Positions 1-6,931 of a DNA stretch of 24,669 bases are shown in pieces. Each line of letters starts with the position of its first letter. The first letter of the stretch is position 1. The DNA comes from Avimuribaculum sp964395975 (GTDB lineage: Bacteria > Bacteroidota > Bacteroidia > Bacteroidales > Muribaculaceae): the NCBI GenBank assembly GCA_964395975.1, contig CAYNBZ010000034.1, forward strand, positions 1 through 24,669, written 5' to 3'. A model generated the notes under the pieces. That model saw only the letters and a program-made list of their open reading frames with translations. It did not search any database and was not told where the DNA came from. The translations under genes and the position numbers were made by a program.

Positions 1-385
1 ACTATACGGTATCAAATAAAAGATAAAATCTGATATATAAACTGATTATCAGATTGGTATATAATTATTTTCGGTTCAAATGTGGAAAATGCAACATGTA
101 TAAATAATATTTCTACAGACCAAAATATTTATAAGCCTATTAGCTTATTATAATGCGTTATAAGTCCTAACCCTTATTCTCAACTTATATTCTGACTATC
201 CTATTTTGAAAATATGCCACTTTATGATAGGACAGTGATGAAAAGCGAGATAAAAGGTGATACTAAAATGATACTGAATTACATACAATCCATTAAATTA
301 TAGTCGTATAATACAAAATATCAATGTATTATAAAATTATATTATATATATTGTTGCCCATATTTTAAGTTTAGTAACTCAACTA
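1..385. other. AT-rich intergenic DNA, no gene seen
   Basis: This stretch is very AT-rich and has stop codons in all frames. No tRNA- or rRNA-like structure was recognised. It lies downstream of the leftward 218-aa gene, so it would hold that gene's 3' end and whatever flanks the window on the left. The only clear structure is an inverted repeat at 27-55, listed separately. No GC-rich hairpin with a T tract was found next to the gene's stop codon. Confidence 0.6.
27..55. repeat. Inverted repeat, 9-bp arms
   Basis: Arms AATCTGATA (27-35) and TATCAGATT (47-55) are perfect reverse complements with an 11-bp spacer. The arms are AT-rich and no T tract follows, so it is not a convincing terminator. 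It could be a weak hairpin, a protein site or chance in AT-rich DNA. Confidence 0.35.
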
Positions 386-1042
386 CTATTCTTTTAACTT
401 AACCTTAATTCCAAGATTAAGAACTTTCGAAACCGTTTCAATAAAATCTTTTTTCTTCGGATTATTGCTATGAGTAATTAGTAACCATCCGCCTCCTAAT
501 GCTTTCTGACTTTTACCGTATTTCGCATCCCTGCGATTTGAAATCACAGGCACTTTGTTGAATTTAAGATTATAATCTTCCACAACTTTACGAACTTCGG
601 GCACTCCTATCTTTTTAACCACTTCCTCAAGGGTCTTCGCAGCAGTTTTCTCTGCTATAACCGTTCCATCCGGGAAAGTTACTGTCATATAACGAGTCGG
701 TTCCCTTTCTATCTTTTTGTCAGAATGAGAAGTATGGCTACGATGGGTTACCTCCGGATCAAGTACCATTTCTTTAGCATCCTTCAGTTCAGCCGTAAAG
801 TTGCGTTTACGGCTGAGATGAACGCTCAAAGGCTGCCCTGGAACATAATCCACCACCAATACCAGCTCACGTTTCACCGGCTGTAGAGCGGGTTCTATGG
901 TTTTGCTCAAAACAGGAAGAATCTCTTTCTTAATAATATCCTCCTCAAGTTCGCTTGCCTGCTTTTCGAGGTCTTCAGTTACCGGTAGCCCTTCTTTGCG
1001 AAGAGTTTCCATGGCTTCGTATAGTCTACTTATACGTGACAT
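386..1042 (-). CDS. Conserved-looking hypothetical protein, 218 aa
   Basis: Function not recognised. The protein has two parts. Residues 1-60 are charged and helical, probably a short coiled coil. Residues about 115-218 form a compact C-terminal module that starts with TVTFPDGTVI (121-129 region) followed by TAAKTLEEVVKKIG and contains GGGWLLITHSNN (183-194). I associate similar C-terminal modules with uncharacterised Bacteroidota proteins, but from memory only and without a named family. Between the parts lies a Lys/Arg- and His-rich linker (about 78-115). There is no signal peptide or membrane segment, so it is probably cytoplasmic. It stands alone: the next gene (nfo) diverges from it across 464 bp. 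A possible -7 box lies at 1147-1154. The ATG at 1042 is the first in frame, and coding density supports a real gene. Confidence 0.8.
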   Translation of the reverse strand: MSRISRLYEAMETLRKEGLPVTEDLEKQASELEEDIIKKEILPVLSKTIEPALQPVKRELVLVVDYVPGQPLSVHLSRKRNFTAELKDAKEMVLDPEVTHRSHTSHSDKKIEREPTRYMTVTFPDGTVIAEKTAAKTLEEVVKKIGVPEVRKVVEDYNLKFNKVPVISNRRDAKYGKSQKALGGGWLLITHSNNPKKKDFIETVSKVLNLGIKVKLKE

Positions 1043-1146
1043 GACAATTACTTAGTTATCGTTTTTGATATTTGATAAAAACACGGGTATTTAGATTTGC
1101 AATCAGTCGATCAACAAATTTCATATACACCATTCATTATGCTATG

Positions 1147-1177
1147 CAAACATAATGTTTTTCATGCATAATATAAA
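1147..1177 (-). promoter_or_regulatory. Possible promoter for the 218-aa gene
   Basis: Read on the minus strand, 1154-1147 is TATGTTTG, matching the Bacteroides -7 consensus TAnnTTTG. A 3-of-4 match to the -33 box (TTTA, 1177-1174) lies 19 bp upstream. This would give a leader of roughly 100 nt. The DNA is AT-rich, so a chance match is possible. Confidence 0.35.
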
Positions 1178-1412
1178 ATTATGAACTATGTTTTTGTTCA
1201 AATAGAACAATTTACAACTTGCGGATTGGGAACGTACTCTCTAAGTGTTGTAGTGCCTAAGAGTAGTGGGATAGGCTGAATCGTAATAAATTCTGTAAGT
1301 GATTGATGGAACTCAATGATAAGCATATAATTGCAATAAGCGTGACGAAACGATTTAACAATATTTGTTGTGCGTAATTTCCTAAAAAATGTGATTTTAT
1401 TTCCGAAATCAC

Positions 1413-1420
1413 TAACTTTG
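1413..1420 (+). promoter_or_regulatory. Candidate -7 box upstream of nfo
   Basis: TAACTTTG matches TAnnTTTG exactly. No good TTTG box lies about 20 bp upstream, so the assignment is weak. It would give a leader of about 80 nt before the nfo ATG. Confidence 0.35.
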
Positions 1421-1506
1421 CAACAAAACATGTGAACCGTTGAAAAAAGCGGAGTAAGAATATTTCGATTTTTCAGTGTATAATTAATTGAAGTAAGCAT
1501 AAACCT

Positions 1507-2349
1507 ATGATGAAATACGTCGGAGCCCATGTAAGTGTAGAAGGAGGTGTAAATAACGCACCTGTCAATGCGCATAGCATTGGTGCAAAGAGTTTTGCGC
1601 TATTTACGCGTAATCCTTCTCGATGGAAATCAGCTCCATTGAAGCCGCAAGTTGTTGACCGTTTCAAGCAGAATTGTGAAGAATTGGGCTTCACGCCAAA
1701 TCTTATTCTGCCACATGATAGTTACCTCATTAATTTAGGGCATCCCGATGATGAAAAACTACAAATTTCACGAGAGGCATTCCTCGATGAATTCAGGAGA
1801 TGCGAAACACTGGGATTGAAATTGCTAAATTTTCATCCGGGTAGTCATTTAAACGGTTTGGAACTCGATGCCTGCCTTGACCGTATTGCAGAATCAATCA
1901 ACTTGACATTGGAACAAACGTCAGGGGTAACTGCGGTAATAGAAAACACAGCAGGACAAGGCACCAATGTGGGGGCGAAATTTGAGCACCTTGCCCATAT
2001 CATTGAAAAAGTTGAAGACAAAACAAGGATAGGTGTGTGCATTGATACATGCCATGCCTTTGCAGCGGGATATGACTTTTTGTCGCAGGACACATACGAG
2101 AGGGTATGGAACGAATTTGACAGAATAGTAGGTTTTTCATACCTACGGGCAATGCACTTAAATGACACAAAGAAAGGGCTCGGATCGCATGTCGACCGCC
2201 ATGAGTCGATTGAGAAAGGTTTAATAGGAGCCGATTTCTTTAAGATGTTAATGAAAGATGACCGTTTTAATGGTATTCCGCTCATTCTTGAAACTCCCAA
2301 TATGGATTTGTGGCCTGAAGAGATAAAATGGCTTAATGAACAAATGTAA
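1507..2349 (+). CDS. nfo: Endonuclease IV (AP endonuclease)
   Basis: This is a type IV apurinic/apyrimidinic endonuclease, which cuts DNA 5' to abasic sites in base-excision repair and has 3'-repair phosphodiesterase activity. The 280-aa length fits the family (E. coli Nfo is 285 aa). All nine expected zinc ligands of the trinuclear centre are visible, offset by one from E. coli: His70 (LPHDSYLINLG), His110 (FHPGSH), Glu146 (IENTAGQG), Asp180 and His183 (CIDTCHAF), His217 (MHLND), Asp230 and His232 (VDRHE) and Glu262 (ETPN). The protein should therefore be active and cytosolic. Two ATGs in a row open the frame, and the second would serve equally well. A sugar transporter gene follows after 41 bp with no evident promoter or terminator between, so the two may be co-transcribed. 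Confidence 0.97.
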   Translation: MMKYVGAHVSVEGGVNNAPVNAHSIGAKSFALFTRNPSRWKSAPLKPQVVDRFKQNCEELGFTPNLILPHDSYLINLGHPDDEKLQISREAFLDEFRRCETLGLKLLNFHPGSHLNGLELDACLDRIAESINLTLEQTSGVTAVIENTAGQGTNVGAKFEHLAHIIEKVEDKTRIGVCIDTCHAFAAGYDFLSQDTYERVWNEFDRIVGFSYLRAMHLNDTKKGLGSHVDRHESIEKGLIGADFFKMLMKDDRFNGIPLILETPNMDLWPEEIKWLNEQM

Positions 2350-2390
2350 ATTAACAACAACCTAAAAAAATACACAATACACTTATTTGT

Positions 2391-3755
2391 ATGAAAACGT
2401 TACCAAACCTGAGCTTTTGGAAACTATGGAATATTAGTTTCGGTTTTTTTGGCGTGCAGATTGCATATGCCTTACAAAGCGCAAATATAAGTCGCATATT
2501 TTCTACACTTGGGGCAGACCCTCACAACTTAAGCTATTTTTGGATATTGCCGCCACTCATGGGAATAATCGTCCAACCGATAATAGGCGTGTTAAGTGAT
2601 AAGACATGGTGTAGATTCGGGCGAAGGATTCCGTATTTGTTTATCGGGGCTTTAGTTGCCGTTATCGTAATGTGCCTGTTGCCCAATGCCGGCAGTTTTG
2701 GAATGTCGGTTTCTGTTGCGATGATATTCGGACTGTTCTCGCTTATGTTCCTTGATACATCAATCAACGTTGCCATGCAGCCGTTCAAAATGATGGTAGG
2801 GGACATGGTTAACGAAAAACAGAAGGGATTGGCTTATTCGATACAAAGCTTTTTGTGTAATGCAGGAAGCCTTGTGGGATACTTGTTCCCGTTTATTTTT
2901 ACATGGATTGGTATAAGCAACATAGCCGAAAAGGGAACGATACCTGACTCTGTAATATATTCTTTTTATATCGGTGCGATTATATTGATATTATGTGTGA
3001 TTTATACTACGGTAAAAATCAAAGAAATTCCACCAAAGGAATATGCGGAATATCATGGTATAACACAGGAAAGCAAATCGGAAAAGACGAATATATTCAA
3101 GCTCCTTATAAAAGCTCCGAAAGCATTCTGGACTGTCGGGCTCGTACAATTTTTCTGTTGGGCAGCTTTTATGTTTATGTGGACGTACACCGCCGGAAGT
3201 ATTGCAGGCAATGTGTTCAATGCTCCTGAAAACGTTGATCATTTACTCGACACCGGATCTCCTGAATATCAGGCGGCAGGTAACTGGGTTGGGGTTTTAT
3301 TTGCCGTACAGGCCATTGGCTCTGTTGTGTGGGCAGCAATGATACCATTGTTCAAAAACAGGAAATTTGCTTATGCTTTGAGCTTGCTGCTTGGCGGTAT
3401 AGGATTTGTTTCGGTTTATTTCATCCACGACCAATATTTATTGTTTGTGTCGTTCCTGTTGATTGGCTGCGCATGGGCTGCAATGTTGGCGTTACCATTC
3501 ACAATACTTACAAATGCATTGTCGGGAGGACACATGGGAACGTATCTCGGGCTGTTTAATGGTACAATTTGTGTTCCACAAATTGTGGCAGCAATAGCAG
3601 GAGGGTGGATATTAAGGATATTTACCATCGAAGGCTCGGTGCCGCCCGAAGTAAACATGTTGGTAGTGGCCGGAGTATTGTTGATAATCGGTGCATTCTG
3701 CGTGTCGATTATTAAAGAAACTTCAGGTAGCAGCCGGATTGCAAAACAGGAATAG
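2391..3755 (+). CDS. MFS transporter, SLC45-like (probable disaccharide/H+ symporter)
   Basis: A 454-aa integral membrane protein of the major facilitator superfamily with about 12 hydrophobic segments and a charged cytoplasmic loop between the halves (about 210-240). The MFS signature between TM2 and TM3 is clear: GVLSDKTWCRFGRR (66-79). The opening NLSFWKLWNISFGFFGVQ and the QFFCWAAFMFMWTY segment (253-266) resemble SLC45 / plant-sucrose-transporter-like proteins of Bacteroidota, so uptake of maltose or another glucoside by proton symport is likely. No glycoside hydrolase, SusC/D pair or sugar regulator is nearby to name the substrate. It lies 41 bp after nfo and ends at a strong terminator. 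Family assignment is good; substrate is inference. Confidence 0.88.
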   Translation: MKTLPNLSFWKLWNISFGFFGVQIAYALQSANISRIFSTLGADPHNLSYFWILPPLMGIIVQPIIGVLSDKTWCRFGRRIPYLFIGALVAVIVMCLLPNAGSFGMSVSVAMIFGLFSLMFLDTSINVAMQPFKMMVGDMVNEKQKGLAYSIQSFLCNAGSLVGYLFPFIFTWIGISNIAEKGTIPDSVIYSFYIGAIILILCVIYTTVKIKEIPPKEYAEYHGITQESKSEKTNIFKLLIKAPKAFWTVGLVQFFCWAAFMFMWTYTAGSIAGNVFNAPENVDHLLDTGSPEYQAAGNWVGVLFAVQAIGSVVWAAMIPLFKNRKFAYALSLLLGGIGFVSVYFIHDQYLLFVSFLLIGCAWAAMLALPFTILTNALSGGHMGTYLGLFNGTICVPQIVAAIAGGWILRIFTIEGSVPPEVNMLVVAGVLLIIGAFCVSIIKETSGSSRIAKQE

Positions 3756-3773
3756 AATTTCTTATAAAACAAG

Positions 3774-3803
3774 AAAGCCTCAGATTTTGTCTGAGGCTTT
3801 TTT
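3774..3803 (+). terminator. Bidirectional intrinsic terminator
   Basis: An 11-bp perfect stem, AAAGCCTCAGA (3774-3784) with TCTGAGGCTTT (3790-3800), loop TTTTG, followed by a T run. It sits between the convergent transporter (stop at 3755) and the XRE gene (stop at 3811). The A-rich 5' flank gives a T-rich tail on the other strand, so it can end both transcripts. Confidence 0.92.
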
Positions 3804-3810
3804 GTTGTCA

Positions 3811-4362
3811 TTATTTATACGGGACAAATGATTCAAAACTGTTATCGGAATAGAAAACCATGACATTTACGATGCGTTTGTTTGCCGATGTGGTATCGGC
3901 ATGACGTTCTATTTTTTCCACGTTTTTAGCTATTGCTTCTAATGTTTGAGACAAACTGCTGCTTTCTTCTTTTCCCTTTTCATTATATTCAAGGCTGTTT
4001 TCTTCGGTACATTCAGAATCATCATTAAAGACTATGCGTCCATTATTGCTGTTTCCCTTTGTGCCATCAGAAGCATGTTGTTCGGCAAACAGTTCTTGAT
4101 TTGTAGTGTCATCCTGCGGCTGTTTATTTAAGCTTTCCATTGGAGACAATAACATTGGCTCTTCACCAAACATTAACCACATTATAGACAGGTTGGGATA
4201 TGCCGAATGTATTTTTGATATTACTTCATCACTGACCTTTTTATTCCTGCCATTAAGCAGTTGGGAAACTGTAGGTCGGGGAATATCGCATTTATCCGCA
4301 AATTGTGAATTAGGAATTTGATATTCACTTAAAAACCGTTTGATTCGGGTCACTATATCCAT
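3811..4362 (-). CDS. XRE-family helix-turn-helix transcriptional regulator
   Basis: A 183-aa DNA-binding protein. Residues 1-65 form a Cro/CI-type helix-turn-helix domain; the recognition region is around 18-38 (QFADKCDIPRPTVSQLLNGR), followed by the NLSIMWLMFGEEPML segment (57-71) common in small Bacteroidota XRE proteins. Residues 72-130 are polar and probably disordered, 133-155 could form a short coiled coil for oligomerisation, and the hydrophobic tail RIVNVMVFYSDNSFESFVPY (163-182) may be a small beta unit. No peptidase or ligand domain is visible. It is monocistronic and converges on the transporter. Its upstream DNA carries a ladder of promoter boxes and a palindrome (4391-4478), which suggests autoregulation. 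Target genes are unknown. Confidence 0.85.
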   Translation of the reverse strand: MDIVTRIKRFLSEYQIPNSQFADKCDIPRPTVSQLLNGRNKKVSDEVISKIHSAYPNLSIMWLMFGEEPMLLSPMESLNKQPQDDTTNQELFAEQHASDGTKGNSNNGRIVFNDDSECTEENSLEYNEKGKEESSSLSQTLEAIAKNVEKIERHADTTSANKRIVNVMVFYSDNSFESFVPYK

Positions 4363-4390
4363 TAGTTTACAAAATCAAATTTTACTATTG

Positions 4391-4478
4391 CAAATATATT
4401 CATTTCGATTGAGATATGCAAATATAGAACTTTTGTCGGTAATTTACAAACGTAAATTAGTGAATTTGCAAAGTCAAA
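4391..4478 (-). promoter_or_regulatory. Ladder of overlapping promoters upstream of the XRE gene
   Basis: On the minus strand, three exact -7 boxes occur: TATATTTG (4398-4391), TATATTTG (4426-4419) and TACGTTTG (4454-4447). Each has a TTTG -33 box exactly 20 bp upstream; the first two -33 boxes are parts of the next -7 box, and the third is at 4478-4475. The TTTG elements thus start every 28 bp, four times in a row. The nearest start would lie about 20-25 bp before the ATG at 4362. Matches are exact, but the DNA is AT-rich; the spacing is what makes it credible. Confidence 0.6.
4440..4459. promoter_or_regulatory. Palindrome, candidate operator
   Basis: TAATTTAC (4440-4447) and GTAAATTA (4452-4459) are perfect 8-bp inverted arms with a 4-bp AAAC spacer. 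The palindrome covers the distal -7 box and the -33 box of the middle promoter of the XRE gene. TTTACAAAAT half-site-like copies occur at 4366-4375 and 4496-4505. An autoregulatory site for the XRE protein is the simplest reading; binding is inferred. Confidence 0.5.
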
Positions 4479-4522
4479 ACCGAAAGAACGAGAGCTTTAC
4501 AAAATATAAACCTATGCAATAG

Positions 4523-5015
4523 ATAAATATGTGTATTGTGGTGTAAAGCAGTAAGATATAATCTAAAGTTAAAGTTGTGTATCACATATTTTATGGTTTA
4601 CTACTGAATCTATATTTCTGCTTAAAATTTAGTTTGTAATTACCTTATTATAGGTATAATATTTGTAATCATAATAAATCAAAACATGTAAGAGTTTGTA
4701 AAATTTGGCAGTATGTTTGACTTTGTTAATCGTGTTTTGATTAGTAAATAGAGGTTGTTTAGAGCTTGCGACGGTGTTGGTTGGTTTGATTATGTAAATT
4801 GGCAGGTATTCCCTTTCTTGGGACGTGTTTGCGAAAGTAAATAAAAAGAGCAAATTGGCGTGGTAAAATTACCATTGAGTGCCGTCTATTGTCTTGACTG
4901 TTTATATATGTGTTTGGTTGAAGTCATGCTGACGGGTTCTCTACAAATGATATCAAATAGATGTTCGAAACAAAGAAACTTTAGCAAATTGTGCTATTAC
5001 TGAGCAATTATTGAT
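4523..5015. other. AT-rich intergenic DNA, no gene called
   Basis: About 490 bp separate the XRE promoter region from the promoter of the 555-aa transporter. Open frames here are short, AT-driven and lack recognisable features. The one notable structure is the palindrome at 4861-4874, listed separately. A small RNA cannot be excluded, but no terminator-like GC hairpin was found. Confidence 0.5.
4861..4874. repeat. 14-bp perfect palindrome
   Basis: TGGTAAAATTACCA reads the same on both strands. It lies about 210 bp upstream of the 555-aa transporter start, in DNA with no gene. It could be a regulator site for either flanking gene; no partner copy was found in the window. Confidence 0.35.
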
Positions 5016-5023
5016 TACTTTTG
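5016..5023 (+). promoter_or_regulatory. Candidate promoter (-7 box) for the MFSD1-like transporter
   Basis: TACTTTTG matches TAnnTTTG exactly. The -33 box is poor: the nearest candidate is TTGT at 4989-4992, with 23 bp between. It would give a start near 5030 and a leader of about 45 nt. Confidence 0.5.
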
Positions 5024-5073
5024 TAGCTTGTAAAGAGAAATGCATAATTAATGACAATAATAATTAAACACTA

Positions 5074-6741
5074 ATGACATCAACAACAATTAATCAAAAG
5101 CCGACATTACGCGATTCGGCGGCAATGCGATGGATAGTATTACTGTTTCTTGCATTTGCAATGTTTTGTTCCTACATCTTTATGGACATTTTATCCCCCA
5201 TTAAAGATTTGATGCAATCGACTCGTGGTTGGGATTCAACTGCATTCGGTACTATGCAGGGGTCTGAAACATTCTTGAACGTATTTGTTTTTTTCTTAAT
5301 ATTTGCCGGTATCATACTCGACAAAATGGGTGTACGCTTTACTGCTGTATTGTCGGGGGCTGTGATGTTGGTCGGTGCAACCATTAACTGGTATGCTGTA
5401 ACCGAAACATTCCAAGGTACAGCTTTGGAGCAATGGTTTACCGATAACCTGAATTACATTCCCGGTTTTGAAGAACTCGGTATATCTCCATTTTATAAGG
5501 GTATGCCGGCTTCGGCAAAGTTTTCGGCCGTGGGGTTCATGATCTTCGGTTGCGGCGTGGAAATGGCAGGTATAACAGTTTCGCGAGGTATCGTTAAATG
5601 GTTTAAAGGTAGAGAGATGGCTCTTGCAATGGGGTCGGAAATGGCACTTGCCCGCCTTGGAGTGGCAACATGCATGATTTTCTCACCAATGTTTGCCCGC
5701 CTTGGTGGCAACATCGATGTATCACGGTCGGTAGCTTTTGGAGTGGTGCTTCTGATGATTGCAATGATAATGTTTATAGTATATTTTTTCATGGATAAAA
5801 AACTCGATGCACAAACAGGCGAAGCCGAAGAGAAAGACGACCCATTCAAAGTGAGCGATATCGGTTCCATTTTGTGCAGCAGTGGTTTTTGGCTCGTGGC
5901 ATTATTGTGTGTTTTGTATTATTCGGCAATATTCCCGTTTCAAAAGTATGCTGTGAATATGCTACAATGCAATCTTGTGTTTAAAGAAGTTCCATCCGAT
6001 TCGTTTTGGGCAACCAACACAGTCACGGTCATACAATACTGCATCATGCTTGTAGTGGCAGCAACTTCTTTTGCCAGCAACTTTACGAAAAAAGCCAATT
6101 TACGATATGGTTTGTTAGGAATCGCAGTGGTTGCATTGGTTGCATTCTGCTATATGGGATATATGCGCCAAAGTGCAGAAACAGTGTTTGCGGTATTTCC
6201 ATTATTGGCTGTGGGCATTACTCCGATTCTCGGTAATTATGTCGATCATAAGGGCAAGGCGGCAACAATGCTCGTATTGGGTTCATTATTGCTAATTTTC
6301 TGCCACTTGACGTTTGCCTTTATTTTGCCATTGTTCAGTGATAATGCTGTCGGTGGAGTAATTGTTGCATATATTACCATTCTTGTACTTGGAGCCAGTT
6401 TTTCACTTGTCCCTGCCTCGTTATGGCCAAGTGTGCCAAAACTTGTCGATGCAAAAATCATAGGGAGTGCTTATGCACTGATTTTCTGGATACAAAACAT
6501 AGGCTTGTGGTTATTCCCGTTGTTAATCGGAAAAGTACTCGATAAGACCAATCCTCAACTTGTAACCGACCTTGCCAACGGTGTAATAACAGCCGAAGAA
6601 GCTGCGGTTTCATACAATTATACCGCACCTCTCGTCATGCTCGCTTGTCTTGGAGTGGCGGCATTGATACTTGGTCTTGTATTGAAAGTCGTTGACAAGA
6701 AAAAAGGTTTGGGACTTGAAGAACCGAATGTCAAGGGATAG
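5074..6741 (+). CDS. MFS transporter, MFSD1-like
   Basis: A 555-aa inner-membrane carrier with about 12 hydrophobic segments. MFS features include the TM2-3 loop ILDKMGVR (81-88) and a conserved central WFKGREMALAMG segment (176-187). The C-terminal half, with GNYVDHKGKAATM, PASLWPSVPKLVD and FWIQNIGLWLFPLLIG, resembles the MFSD1 branch; vertebrate MFSD1 moves dipeptides, but that cannot be transferred safely to this protein. It is about 100 residues longer than a typical MFS protein, mostly because of a 40-residue insert between TM3 and TM4 (about 108-150) and extended loops near residues 240-262. It is alone in its transcription unit, with its own candidate promoter, a 710-bp upstream gap from the XRE gene, and terminators downstream. 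Substrate unknown. Confidence 0.85.
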   Translation: MTSTTINQKPTLRDSAAMRWIVLLFLAFAMFCSYIFMDILSPIKDLMQSTRGWDSTAFGTMQGSETFLNVFVFFLIFAGIILDKMGVRFTAVLSGAVMLVGATINWYAVTETFQGTALEQWFTDNLNYIPGFEELGISPFYKGMPASAKFSAVGFMIFGCGVEMAGITVSRGIVKWFKGREMALAMGSEMALARLGVATCMIFSPMFARLGGNIDVSRSVAFGVVLLMIAMIMFIVYFFMDKKLDAQTGEAEEKDDPFKVSDIGSILCSSGFWLVALLCVLYYSAIFPFQKYAVNMLQCNLVFKEVPSDSFWATNTVTVIQYCIMLVVAATSFASNFTKKANLRYGLLGIAVVALVAFCYMGYMRQSAETVFAVFPLLAVGITPILGNYVDHKGKAATMLVLGSLLLIFCHLTFAFILPLFSDNAVGGVIVAYITILVLGASFSLVPASLWPSVPKLVDAKIIGSAYALIFWIQNIGLWLFPLLIGKVLDKTNPQLVTDLANGVITAEEAAVSYNYTAPLVMLACLGVAALILGLVLKVVDKKKGLGLEEPNVKG

Positions 6742-6847
6742 TATAGAGCCACATGGGCGATTTATTGCACTATCAAATTAAAAGTTGTATCGGACTTACG
6801 CAATTGTAGATTAGACATAAATCCCGAAACAGGTATTGCAAAAAAAG

Positions 6848-6881
6848 TCAGCCGCCTGATCCTTATCGATTAGGCGGCTGA
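6848..6881 (-). terminator. Intrinsic terminator between convergent genes
   Basis: TCAGCCGCCT (6848-6857) pairs with AGGCGGCTGA (6872-6881), and the stem continues inward through a G-T pair and ATC/GAT to a 6-nt loop. On the minus strand it is followed by a run of T (complement of 6841-6846), so it best ends the phosphosugar mutase transcript. The T tract on the plus strand is weaker (TATTGTTTT). Confidence 0.85.
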
Positions 6882-6898
6882 TATTGTTTTAAGACAGT

Positions 6899-6924
6899 AG
6901 AGCCTTTATTGCAGGCTCTTTTTT
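6899..6924 (+). terminator. Intrinsic terminator, plus strand
   Basis: AGAGCCT (6899-6905) pairs with AGGCTCT (6913-6919), 7-nt loop, followed directly by TTTTTT (6919-6924). It is a second stop for the rightward transporter transcript, after the hairpin at 6848-6881. Confidence 0.8.
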
Positions 6925-6931
6925 GTCGGTT

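Larger units (their letters stand above)
1043..1506. other. Divergent intergenic region (464 bp)
   Basis: This region separates the leftward 218-aa gene from rightward nfo and must carry both promoters. Apart from a candidate -7 box on each strand (1147-1154 minus, 1413-1420 plus), nothing was recognised. A leftward open frame crosses part of it and enters nfo, but has no recognisable protein features and was not called. Confidence 0.5.

Noticed and set aside
1198..1575. Leftward 125-codon open frame upstream of and into nfo
   Set aside because: It overlaps the 5' end of a certain gene on the other strand, the translation has no recognisable features, and it would occupy the nfo promoter region.
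1845..2375. Long antisense frame of 176 codons over nfo
   Set aside because: It is a shadow of the nfo coding sequence; the nfo frame has every catalytic residue of endonuclease IV.
4340..4522. Rightward 60-codon open frame across the XRE start and promoter ladder
   Set aside because: It overlaps the XRE start codon and the promoter/operator region and has no recognisable protein features.
4629..4853. Leftward 74-codon open frame in the AT-rich gap
   Set aside because: AT-driven composition (many Tyr, Asn, Lys), no domain, no good promoter or neighbour; more likely chance.
4523..5073. Possible tRNA, CRISPR repeats or insertion-sequence ends
   Set aside because: No cloverleaf, no regularly spaced identical repeats and no terminal inverted repeats with a transposase were found here or elsewhere in the window.
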